In this document: piece by piece, positions 1 through 9,384 of the stretch | How the letters are laid out: each line of letters starts with the position of its first letter | Position numbering within the stretch: the first letter of the stretch is position 1 | Assembly (NCBI GenBank): GCA_037501455.1 | Contig: CM074857.1 | Coordinates: 104,689,501 to 104,753,500, forward strand | Length of the DNA stretch: 64,000 bases | Direction: 5' to 3' | From: Lantana camara | Lineage: Eukaryota; Streptophyta; Magnoliopsida; Lamiales; Verbenaceae | Translations under genes and position numbers: made by a program | Notes under the pieces: generated by a model | Told to the model about the DNA's origin: nothing | What the model saw: only the letters and a program-made list of their open reading frames with translations | The model's database searches: none

Positions 1-657
1 CAAGAGAAGTGATGTCATCCGAGTAAGAATACTAAAATCGTCATTCTACATAATCACACCATTAATCCAGATGTCATCAAGTAAGAATACTACTAATATG
101 AACATAAGTCTGACCTGAGTCTCTAAACCAATGTTTTAAACTCCAGTTGAAGAACCAGTTTATTTAAAGCAGAGCTACACTCCCTATATATGAACACTCC
201 ATCCTTCTCTTTTGCACCGTACTTGTGGTACAGCTCTAGTCACTTGTTCGAATTCAATACTAAACCATCAGAGTCCCACATAGAAAGAGTGGGAGTAAAA
301 TTACCTCCATCTGCATCTCTCACTTCAACCTTTGGAGGTTGTCGTGTCTTCACCTCATACACCTGATGCCTTTCCTTACTAGTCATCAAGTCTCTTATTT
401 TTGTGTTATCCTCAATAATGAACCTATGTTTGTTCCCTTGAACTCCTCTTAAATCTTGTCATCCTCAATAATGAGCCTATGTTTGTTCCCTTGAACTCCT
501 CTTAAGTCTTTGGAGTTAAGAATCGCTTCATACACCAGAGTTTTCTGGCCCTCGACGACATATTGGACATTAGAGGGCCCTGTGCTATCGCCATGGGTAT
601 CAAATGTGGGCCTCTGTTGCTTATTATCTCTTCCAGCCAGTCCAAGCCCATCAAGAA
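1..657 (-). pseudogene. Unrecognised gene fragment, broken
   Basis: Read on the minus strand from 657 downward, this stretch gives a mostly open, protein-like sequence. It includes VEGQKTLVYEAILNSKDLRG, IRDLMTSKERHQVYEVKTRQ and LSMWDSDGLVLNSN. A 53-bp tandem duplication (about 409-515) and an in-frame TGA near 245 break it. Its upstream end is cut by the LTR of the copia element that starts at 658, and the rest lies outside the window. Codon content looks coding rather than random, but I do not recognise the family and see no domain signature. It could be a host gene that the copia element landed in, or a gene piece carried by another element. The open frame that runs from here into the LTR is an accident of the junction. 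Confidence 0.4.
409..515. repeat. 53-bp tandem duplication (two copies)
   Basis: The block beginning CCTCAATAATGA at 410 recurs at 463 with only a few differences (AACC/AGCC, AAATC/AAGTC). The period is 53 bp, which is not a multiple of three, so the duplication shifts the frame of the surrounding minus-strand coding-like sequence. Confidence 0.8.
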
Positions 658-1147
658 TATAAAAATATATGATTAACACAGCAGAAAAACAGAGAAAGCC
701 TGTTGGCCCAAGATCGGACAACCAAAGGTGTAGATGAAAACAACCAAAAAGAAGAATAACCTCAAAGAATAATCTCAAAAATAAAGGAGAATGATTCAAG
801 AGAAAAGTATGTAGGAAAGAAGGTTTTTATTAGAGTAATTTTACTTACAACTTGACTTGTTTGATTACAAATGACAAGGGACTAGCTCTATTTATACTAC
901 TCAATGGAACATTCTAAATACCTAATAAATTAATTTGAAGATAATTCTACATCCCTAATACTACAGAGATAAACCTAGATTTCCTAATACATAATTCTAG
1001 ATTTCTAAGATAATTCTAGAGATAATTCTAAACTCCAATAATGGATAGATATTATGTAGAAACATCTAGTGTACAGATATTTTGATAGAAGTATCTAGTG
1101 TAGATTTTTCTAGATATATTATCCAAAAAATAACTTTAACTTTAACA
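658..1147 (-). repeat. 3' LTR of the old copia element
   Basis: Minus-strand sequence starts TGTTAAAG at 1147 and ends near 658 with TA where the other LTR has CA. It matches 13706-14127 along almost its whole length. A polypurine tract (AAGGGGGAG on the minus strand, about 1148-1157) lies immediately upstream, as expected for the 3' LTR. Confidence 0.85.
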
Positions 1148-1154
1148 CTCCCCC

Positions 1155-2213
1155 TTAAAGTGATTTTTTGGATATTAACACGAGTTTCGCACGAAGGAAC
1201 TTAAAGGAAGCCTTGGAAAGTGACTTAGTGAAAATGTCGTCGACATTATCCTCACTTCGCACTGCCAGTGCATCGTTGGTACCATCAAGAACCTTTTCTC
1301 TAATAAAGTGATGCTCGATTTCAATATGCTTGGTTCTTCCGTGGAATACTGGATTATTTGTGAGCTTGAGAGCACTCTGATTATCTCCAAAAAGTGCAGT
1401 TGGCTTAGTTATAGGATGATGTAGATCGTCCGCAAGTCTTTGCAGCCAAATGCATTCTTGAGCAGCAAAAGCAACAGATTTGTACTTCGCCTCCGTAGTT
1501 GACAAGGAAACTGAATTTTGTTTCTTGCTACACCAAGAAATACTTGTACCGTCACTAAGAAAAATGTATCCTAAAGTGGACCTCCGATCATTCAAGTCTT
1601 TACCAAAATCAGCATCCGTGAAACCAAACTACAGAGGCGGTAGCTTTCTTCTTGTAAAGTAGGCCCATATCCAGGGTTGAGTTGATATATTTCAAAATTC
1701 TTTTTACATCTTCTAAGTGAGGCTTTCTTGGTGACTGCATAAACTTGCTAACCAAACCAACTAAAAAGACAATATCGGGTCTTGTGATAGTTAAATATAG
1801 AAGCTTACTGATAAGGCTGCGGATTGGCCAGAAGTGATCCTTCTTCACTCCTTAGCTTTATGTTGGCCTCTAGTGGAGTTGAACACCTTTTGCTTTGATT
1901 CACTCCAAACCGTTCAACTAACTTCTTAGCATAACTTTCTTGAGAAAGAAAGATACCATTTGCCAAGTTTGTCACCTCTAAGCCAAGAAAGTGATGCAGC
2001 TCCCCCAACTTCTTAATATCAAATCTGATGGCAAGCTCATCTTGAAGCTTTTCAACTTCTATTGCATCGTTGTCTGTTATTATCATATCATCCACATACA
2101 ACAACACAACAAGATGCACGCTTCCTTGTTTTTTAACAAACAAGCTAGAGTCTGAATCCGAAGCATGATAGCCACAAATTGTAAATATTGAGAGATTTTA
2201 CCATACCATGCCC
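1155..2213 (-). pseudogene. copia RT C-terminus and RNase H, decayed
   Basis: Minus-strand frames give the RT motif LLYVDDMIITDND (near 2080-2120), the RT tail with TRPDIVFLVGLVSKFM (near 1760), and an RNase H domain with RRSTLGYIFLSDG, the metal-binding D of FGDNQSALKLTNNP, and KHIEIEHHFIREKV (1155-1595). At least two frameshifts separate the three pieces, near 1600 and 1830. A one-base loss near 2160 breaks the link to the segment preceding the YVDD motif. The upstream half of the RT lies beyond the CACTA insertion at 6551-7151. It is not functional. Confidence 0.9.
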
Positions 2214-2580
2214 CACTACAAGAAATCCTGCGAAATCCGACGGGACGTTCCCTCGGAATTCCGCCGGAAAAAGTGAATTCCGAGGGAACACAATCCGTAG
2301 GAAAAACCCTTCTCGGAATTCAAAAACCGACGGAATTCCGAGGGATAATAAAATCAAAATTTTTAAATAAAATAAAATATTTCCGACGGGATTCCGAGGG
2401 AAATCCCGTCGGATTTATTAAATATAATCAAAATAAAAAACTTAAATTACACTATTCCGACGGGAATCCCCTCGGAATCCCGTCGGATTTATTAAAATAA
2501 AAATATAAAATCAAATAATTCCAACGGAATTCCGTCGGATTTATTAAAATTAAACAATTCCGACGGGATTCCGAGGTTAT
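2214..2580. repeat. CACTA left terminal and subterminal repeat array
   Basis: Repeated direct and inverted copies of CCGACGGGATTCCGAGGG and its complement lie between AT-rich spacers. Subterminal arrays of this type bind the transposase in En/Spm elements (family knowledge). Confidence 0.85.
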
Positions 2581-2799
2581 TAAAAAAAATTATGTTACAA
2601 CAATTCAAAATTATTTATTCAAAATCAATTCATCAAATAACATTTCAAATACACACCAATCCATATAAAAAATTCTTGTCCCATAGCTGCCACATCAATT
2701 TAGTAAACACCATCACCTAAACAAAAAATTCTTGTAACAACAAATATAAAAACCACTCCTATCTACTAATATAACAACAAATATAACTTAAAGCAATTA

Positions 2800-4060
2800 A
2801 CATTTGAATACCTGTGTTGTTTGTATCAGATCTTCAGTAGCTACTTTATCTCCAATTAAGATGGACTCCACTTGAAGCAAGTATTCATAAATGGGAATAG
2901 AAGCTGCTTCTAGTGTCCAATAGGATCTGCTATGAACATTGAGTGCATATACTACCTGTAAATCGAAATCCACCTGGCCAGATTTATATATTTCATTAAA
3001 ACTTTGGCAATGTTAAATAGAGTCACCATCTCTGCTCATAAAAAAGGCAACAGAGTAAAGAAACTAATTCATACCCTTTTCAGTTTCAATAATGAATTCC
3101 ATTGTTGTAGACAAACGTTTTTGTAGAGATCATACAAAGAGCTGAAGCCTTTTTCTATCTGAAATCCGAACCATCACACAGAAAATAAGATAGAAATAAA
3201 ATAAGCTAGACTACATCTCTGCACTAAAAGATAGTAAGCAAATGAATAACAATCACAATGCTGACAAGTAACTATTTAACCTTTGCTTTTTAGCTTTCAG
3301 TAACCTCTAAATTATTTGCTCTGCCTCTAAGTTACATTTATAAGAAAAAAACATGGTTGATCAGTACATAATAAACAAGGAATGAACTATGAAATATTCC
3401 AATTATTTTGGGGCGGACCAATACAAAATTAAGGAATCCACAATTTGACAAATTTTCCCTTAAATTTAATCATGTCCCACTCATGCACGAAGAAATTGGA
3501 GGGACTATGTTAAAACCATATGAGGGTTGCAAATATTAGGACTAGAATATGGTATTCACCCTAGGTAGATGAAAATGTTTTTCCTTTTCAGAAATAGAAA
3601 CCTTATATATAGCATATTAGCATAAATTAATTAAACTGATACACCAGATTGGGCTGAATACAAGGGCTGCGATCCAATTAACAGAATACAACATATCATT
3701 CAACAACTTCATTTCTAAACATAGACCCAGCAAAGTAATTGGTAATACCTGTAACCCTTTTTTAGACAAATGCAAGTTTCTCTTCTAGCTCTTGTTTCTG
3801 CATGTTAAGGGCGGATGTCCGGGCCTTCTCCTCTGCTAGGAGTTGATTCTCTTGATTCCTCAACTTTGATTCTTTCTATCAATTTCAAGATTCATGTGTC
3901 TTATCCCGTATATAAAGATAATAAACCATGTGAAGAGCAGGAAAATCTTTTAGATAATCTGACCTCAAGCTCAGATCTTAAACGAGCTAACTCTTTCTCC
4001 ATGGTTTGCAACTGATCAACTGAATGTCTTGAGGCATTAATGTCAGCAAGGAAATTATTC
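2800..4060 (-). pseudogene. Captured exon-like segments of unrecognised gene(s), partly coiled coil
   Basis: On the minus strand four protein-like blocks are seen. About 4060-3960 gives SVDQLQTMEKELARLRSELE, followed by GT. About 3870-3760 gives NQLLAEEKARTSALNMQKQE. About 3165-3075 is preceded by TTTCAG and followed by GTATGA, and gives GFSSLYDLYKNVCLQQWNSL. About 2985-2815 gives VHSRSYWTLEAASIPIYEYL and ends at CAG before GTATTC. The first two blocks have heptad-like, charged coiled-coil composition. Splice-like borders suggest genomic, intron-containing capture by the CACTA element. I do not recognise the donor gene(s). The blocks are short and not linked into one frame here. Confidence 0.5.
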
Positions 4061-5218
4061 ATATCATGATGTTCAGTAAAGGGAATAGATAGACCACAAA
4101 TAAGAACTTATTAGCTCTCAAGTTCAGCAACGCAAAACAAAAGGCATAATGATTTGGCCAAGGACAAACAACAAATGAACATGGCAAAAGGAGCATCAGC
4201 ACAAGGTACAGGATATGAATGAAGGTATGCTATGCAAATAGCAAAGAGCCATCCTCATTTTGGTTGGGGGAAAGACACACAAGTTGCAAATAACATTGAG
4301 GAATTAGACAAATAACAAGCAAGAGGTATCCAAAAATTTATTCACAAGTACAACAAAAAAGAACAAGAAGATATAAATGTTTATTGACACGGCAGATCAA
4401 ATGTAATCTGATCCGAATATCATCATAAAAATGATAAGTTTCAGTCCCAACAACCATTTATATATAGATTGTAATTGATTCACTAGTATTCTCATGCTCA
4501 TTCTGCTTCAAAAATACAAGGTCGGTTACACTGGAAATTCAATACTTCAAGTTGAATGAGATACATGATCAAACTCCAAAGCAACTGATCAACAAATTTT
4601 TCTCCCAATAATGCACAACTATGTTTGCTCAGAATACAAATCCCTATGCCTGGATATATTTCCCCTTTCTTGACAATACAAATAATAGCCACTAAACTTG
4701 GGAGGCAAATCTGCACTAGCTATAGTTAAACAAGATTCAAATAATCCCAGCACAAGTACATTTAATAGTATTCTACTGCACTATCATGCAGAAATATGCC
4801 ACTCCCTTTTATTTTCTTGACAGAATCCAAACTTCAAAGTTTCAAACACCTTTAAATGGTTAATTCTCTCAATTATGAGACAAATTTCATTTTCCACCCA
4901 AATACATTTCAAACAAGACATGGCTCGAAAATTCCAAAAGCTTATGAAAAGAAGCTGTGATTTTGCACGGGGTTCATATGAATTCACATCATTAAACGTT
5001 AATGATTCTCAGCCGGCAACATCAATTTTACAATATATTGCAAATCTCATAAGCAATTTAACTAAGAAAGGCTCTCGGAAATAAAAAGGGTCTTACGCGA
5101 CTACAAGAGAAGATGCCTTTGTGACCGCACTAACTCCAAATGTTGTTCTTGCTTTCATTTACAACTACAAGTTAATAGTTGTACATACTTTCGAAGTAAT
5201 AACCAAATAAATCATTAC

Positions 5219-5456
5219 CATTGATAGAAGTTGGCACTGTGTAGTCCACTACAACAAGGTTTGGATAATCTTTAAACACCGAAGATAAGATAGATTCTCT
5301 GTCAGATGGACCATGAACTTTAATCTGCTTCCCACTGAAATCCAAGATTTTACCCTCATTTTCAAAACCCCTTAGTGCTACAGGAGCAGGGTTAAGCCCC
5401 GCAGACATGGCGGCTTCAAGCACAACCCTCCCTATTTTTCCTGTGCAACCATTCAC
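5219..5456 (-). pseudogene. Captured exon of 4-hydroxy-tetrahydrodipicolinate reductase (DapB-like)
   Basis: The minus-strand exon is flanked by TTTCAG and by GTAATG, so both splice signals are intact. It encodes VNGCTGKIGRVVLEAAMSAG, which is the Rossmann nucleotide-binding loop of DapB, and further on the motif HGPSDRESILSSVFKDYPNL followed by VVVDYTVPTS. These are hallmarks of the plant plastid enzyme that reduces dihydrodipicolinate in lysine synthesis. Only this N-terminal exon of roughly 80 codons is present. The catalytic and C-terminal tetramerisation parts are missing, so it is a gene fragment. It lies within the CACTA element together with other captured pieces. A chimeric transcript with the upstream GC-rich exon is possible but not shown. 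Confidence 0.85.
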
Positions 5457-5639
5457 CTGAAACAATGATCAAAATACAAAACAACATAACACATTGCATT
5501 ATAATTGATCTCCATATCAATTACACCAAAAATAACCACAAAAAATAACCATCAAATCAAAGCCTTGCTAACGATGAACGCCATTCGCAAACAAACTCCT
5601 CCAGAATTATGCAACAGAATTGGGAAGATTAAAAAAAAT

Positions 5640-5950
5640 AGAGGTGTAATTGACCTTGCACTGCGGTGGCGATGAGCAGAATAGCGGAGGCTGAGCGGTA
5701 GCAGAGGAGAGCGGCGGTGGTGCAGGAAGAGGCAAGCAGCGGCGGTGTGGGCAGAGGTGCGTGCAAGCTGAGGCGGAGGTGCAGGAGAGAAAAGGGATTT
5801 TGCGCTTGCCCTACTCAAGCGATGACGAGCGTCGGTGTCCTACTCAGGTGATGACGAGTGGTGGCGAGTGCAGTAGGAGACGGGCGGTGGCGGCACAATC
5901 AGAGGTGGGCGTGGGAGAGTTTGTTCACGTAGGGATTTCAAATGGTATAA
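5640..5950 (-). pseudogene. GC-rich exon-like sequence in the CACTA element, possible chimeric first exon
   Basis: This island is much richer in G and C than its surroundings. The minus-strand reading is rich in Ala, Pro, Ser, His and Arg. It ends at GTGCAAG followed by GTCAATT, a usable splice donor, about 190 bases upstream of the DapB-like exon. Low sequence complexity and the absence of a known domain mean it may be a 5' leader or transit-peptide exon rather than conserved coding sequence. Confidence 0.35.
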
Positions 5951-6079
5951 AATGAATTTTGGGGGAGGGTTTTTTTTTACGCAAGGGCTTGCAAATGAAA
6001 TGCTCAAATTTCAATTTTAACTCTCAGGATTTATTATTTTTCGGAAATATTTAATCTTATTTTAAAATTTTATATTTTA

Positions 6080-6550
6080 AAAAACCAACGGGATTTCCCT
6101 CGGAATCCCGTCGAAAATATTTAATTTCTATTTATCATATTTTTTCTTAAATTTTAATTTTTTCTTTATTTAATAAAAAGATATATTATTTAAATTTTAT
6201 TTATATTTCTATTTTAAAATTTTATATTTTAAAAAACCGATGGGATTCTGAGAGAAATCCCGTCGGAATTATTTAGGAAAACTTTTTTAATTTTATATTT
6301 TAAACTACCGACGGGATTTCCCTTGGAATCCCATCGGAAGTATTTAATATTATTTTTAAAATTTTATATTTTAAAAAATCCGACGGGATTCCGAGGGAAA
6401 TCCCGTCGGAATTATTTAATTTTTATTTTTTTTAAAAAAAATTAAAGCCCGTCAGAATGCCATCAGAATTCCCTCGGATTTTCCGATTGAATTCCGACAG
6501 AAGGCTTCCCTCGGAATTTTCCGTCGGAATATGCAGGATTTCTTGTAGTG
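6080..6550. repeat. CACTA right subterminal repeat array and terminal repeat
   Basis: This stretch mirrors the left array: CGACGGGATTTCCCTCGGAATCCCGTCGG-type copies alternate with AT spacers and end in TTCTTGTAGTG at 6550. Confidence 0.85.
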
Positions 6551-7151
6551 CTTGTGTAGCTTGTTTGAGTCCTTAGAGAGCCTTTTTAAGCTTGCACACA
6601 TAATTAGGATGAGAGTTAGAAACATAACCTGGATGTTGCTCCATGTAGATGTCTTTATCTAGCTCCCCGTATAAGAACGCATTCTTCACATCAAGTTGCC
6701 ATAATTTCCAATTATGAGATGCTGTCAAGGCTAACACCATGCGAATTGAAATCATCTTGGCTACGGGGCTGAAAGTTTCTTCATAATCTTCTGCATATTT
6801 CTGAGAGAAGCCTCGAGCCACCAACCGCGCTTTATATCTTTCGACACTCCCATCCGCTTTTCTTTTGATTTTGTATACCTATTTACAAGAAACGGGTTGC
6901 ACATCTTTTGGCTTGGGAACAAGGCTCCAAGTTTGATTTTTCTCTAGTGCCTCCATTTCAGCATCCATTGTAAGCTCTAATTCTTTGTTTCCTTTTGCTT
7001 CATCAAAGGAACGAGGTTCCTCATCATCAATGGGACCTGCAAATAAGCAAGAATATGTGCTTATAAAATTTTCATCTCTGTATCGGGCAGGTTTGACAAT
7101 ATTTCTTCGAGGCCTCTCGGATCTGGTTACATTGGTGGCTTCTTCTGGAAA
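6551..7151 (-). pseudogene. copia integrase tail and RT N-terminus, decayed
   Basis: The minus strand encodes the linker ERPRRNIVKPARY and EALEKNQTWSLVPKPKDVQP (7160-6879), then [20 protein letters not shown] and [20 protein letters not shown] with VCKLKKAL (6824-6573). These are the copia RT fingers and palm, including the first catalytic Asp in LDVKNAFL. The sequence is interrupted by stop codons between the two pieces and near 6575. It continues into 2213 once the CACTA element is removed. Confidence 0.9.
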
Positions 7152-8620
7152 GGGTGGCAAATGGATGGATTGGATTAAATTTGGATTGAGTTAAATGGAT
7201 TGGATCCATATGGATTGGATTCAAAATGGGTTGAAATATTAGTGGATCCTTAACGGATTTGATTATAATAGATTTTGGCGGATTATAATAGATTTTATTG
7301 GATCATTCATGGATTTAACACCAAGTTTTTAATGGATTCATATTTGACCTTAATGTCTAAATAACCAAAATGCCCCTCACTATCATATTTGACTTGTTTT
7401 ATCCATCTTCGACCCATTTTATCCGTTTTTCGAACCGTTTGATCTATTTTTTACCCGTTCGACTTATTCTCGACTCGTTTGTCCCATTTTTTTGACTTGT
7501 TCGATCTATTTGTGTTCCGTTTGGGACTCATTTGACCCCTTTTTCGGCACACTGGACCTATGTTCAACCCGTTTCGAACCTATATGTCATATTATTGGAC
7601 TTATTTTCGACTTGTTTGACTCGTTTTGAATCCGTTTGACACTTACATTGAAAATTAATTTAATCATTTTTGGCCAAAATTGAAAATTCCAAAAGGAATC
7701 TAAAGAATTACGTTAATTAGGGGGAAAAAAAAGGAGAAAATATTATAAGCTCTCACATCTTATTTTTGAAATATATATATATATATTCTGTCTTAGGGCT
7801 GGAGTTTTTCCTCAAACATGATGGGCAGACAATGAAGAAATAAAAATAGTAAAATACTCACCCCATTTCAAGCTTGTTTCAGTATTCTCAAACATGATAT
7901 TTATACTGATTTATGAAATTAAGAAACAATTTGTACTTAAATAAGTAGAATTACCTTAATACTTTTAAGGCCAATAACAATTATTCCTTGATTTGGATCC
8001 TTCCACAACTAGTCATAAATGACCTTATTATATGTACTAGAAACAAAATGTTAAAATATTTGGAAAATGATAAAGATATTCATTTAAAGAGCTTATTATA
8101 ATCTTTTCTTTTTTTAAAAAAAATGGTCAAATATTTTCGAATATTTTGGAAGTCCCCGGAAGACTTATAAGTCATTTAGAAGATGTTATAAGTTCAGTTT
8201 TGAATATTCGAATATTAATACAATGCTACAAATTATTTTAGATGAGAAGTGTTGTATACGAGTTTATGAGCCTAACACGTCTAATTTATGGACACCATAA
8301 ATACATTTAATTTCAAACTTTTATTTCTTTTTATTTTTAACATTTTAAATATGTTTTTAAGGATAGTATTGTAATTTTTAATTAATGGCAAGGGTAAAAT
8401 AGTAATATTATATTAAAATTAATTAGGTGGGCTTAACCCATTAACAATCTATTTCAAATACATTTTTAACCCAATTGAATCCATTAGTAGTCCATTATTC
8501 TTCAAATCCACATAATCCAATCCATAATTGATCCAATTTAAAACTTATTAAATCCAATCCAACCCAAACCAAATGGATTGGGTTGAATCCATGGATATTT
8601 TCAATCCATATTACCACCCC
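7152..8620. mobile_element. AT-rich hAT-like non-autonomous element
   Basis: The left end reads GGGTGGCAAATGGATGGATT. The right end, on the other strand, reads GGGGTGGTAATATGGATT. GGGTGGCAA-type ends are common in plant hAT MITEs. No transposase is visible. I could not find a matching 8-bp target duplication, so the exact ends are uncertain by a few bases. Part of the body (about 7380-7660) is a degenerate array of words such as CGACTTGTTTGAC and CGAACCGTTTGATC. It interrupts the copia integrase-RT linker. Confidence 0.65.
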
Positions 8621-8740
8621 TGTCATTGCAACTCAGATTGTTGAGTGCTTGAACTCCCCCTTTCACTGTGCTTCTCTGAAGTATTTTCTGTTACGGCTAA
8701 TTTTATAATTTTCGGCCTTGAGTTTTGAGCCCCTCTTTGG

Positions 8741-9121
8741 TAGGGATGCAAACGAGCCGAGCCTTGGGCTTTTTTTTTCTGAGCTCGAGCCAAATGAAAT
8801 TATATTATTTTTAAGTAAAAATTAGTTTTTTTTAAATAATTTAATATATTTTTATATATAATAATATATATTTATTAAATATATATACATATATATTATA
8901 AATATATTAATTTTTTATTAATTTTATATAAAAATCAATAAAAATATATATAATATTATATAAAAATAAAAATATTTATATATATAAAAATAAAAATATT
9001 ATTTTTTAATTAAATATCTTGGCTCGCGAGCCACGAGCCTAACTAAAAGGGGCTTGAGTTCGGGCTTGGCTCGAGCTTGCTCGCCCGACTCGCGAGCCAG
9101 CTCGACTCGTTTGCATCCCTA
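8741..9121. mobile_element. 381-bp hAT MITE with perfect target duplication
   Basis: Inverted termini are TAGGGATGCAAACGAGCCGAG on the left and TAGGGATGCAAACGAGTCGAG on the complement of the right. The 8-bp direct repeats CTCTTTGG at 8733-8740 and 9122-9129 flank it exactly. The middle is AT-rich with no coding capacity. The 8-bp duplication places it in the hAT superfamily. Confidence 0.93.
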
Positions 9122-9129
9122 CTCTTTGG

Positions 9130-9384
9130 TTAGTCACCATCCCTTCGTAATATAGTGAAATTTCAACAAAAATAACATCTCTGGAGACAACAAAAAGATG
9201 AGTTTTTGGGTCCATACATTTCCAACCTTTCTTCCTTTCATCATACCCGACAAAAATGCATTTTCTCGCTTTTGCATCAAGTTTAGTTCTTTGGGAATCG
9301 GGCACATGGACATAGCAAACTGACCCAAAAACTGTAAGATGTTTAACATTAGGTTTTGCTCCAAAGATAAGTCCATATGGTGAC
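9130..9384 (-). pseudogene. copia integrase C-terminal segment
   Basis: The minus-strand frame contains PDSQRTKLDAKARKCIFVGY and DPKTHLFVVSRDVIFVE. These are the conserved copia integrase C-terminal GKLDxxxxxCIFVGY and SRDVxFxE motifs. It is cut on one side by the MITE and on the other by the solo LTR. Confidence 0.9.

Larger units (their letters stand above)
2214..6550. mobile_element. CACTA (En/Spm-type) transposon carrying captured gene pieces
   Basis: Both ends carry a perfect 18-bp terminal inverted repeat, CACTACAAGAAATCCTGC (2214-2231 and the complement of 6533-6550). Each end has an array of short subterminal repeats built on CCGACGGGATTCCGAGGG, which is typical of CACTA elements. 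The 4.3-kb body has no transposase coding that I can see. It holds exon-like pieces of host genes, including a dihydrodipicolinate reductase exon. It sits inside the copia RT gene. The flanking triplets are CCC (left) and CTT (right). Removing the element plus one triplet restores the RT reading frame through GLKQATRAW, so the triplets are probably a 3-bp target duplication that has suffered two C-to-T changes. It is non-autonomous. Confidence 0.92.

Noticed and set aside
449..799. Minus-strand ORF with a hydrophobic N-terminus
   Set aside because: It begins inside the copia LTR and crosses the junction into the gene fragment; the start and signal-like stretch are accidental.
2214..6550. Autonomous CACTA with transposase
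   Set aside because: No transposase motif in any frame of the 4.3 kb; only captured exon-like pieces.
7143..8629. 8-bp target duplication for the element at 7152-8620
   Set aside because: Flanks TTCTGGAA and GTCATTGC do not match under any small shift I tried.
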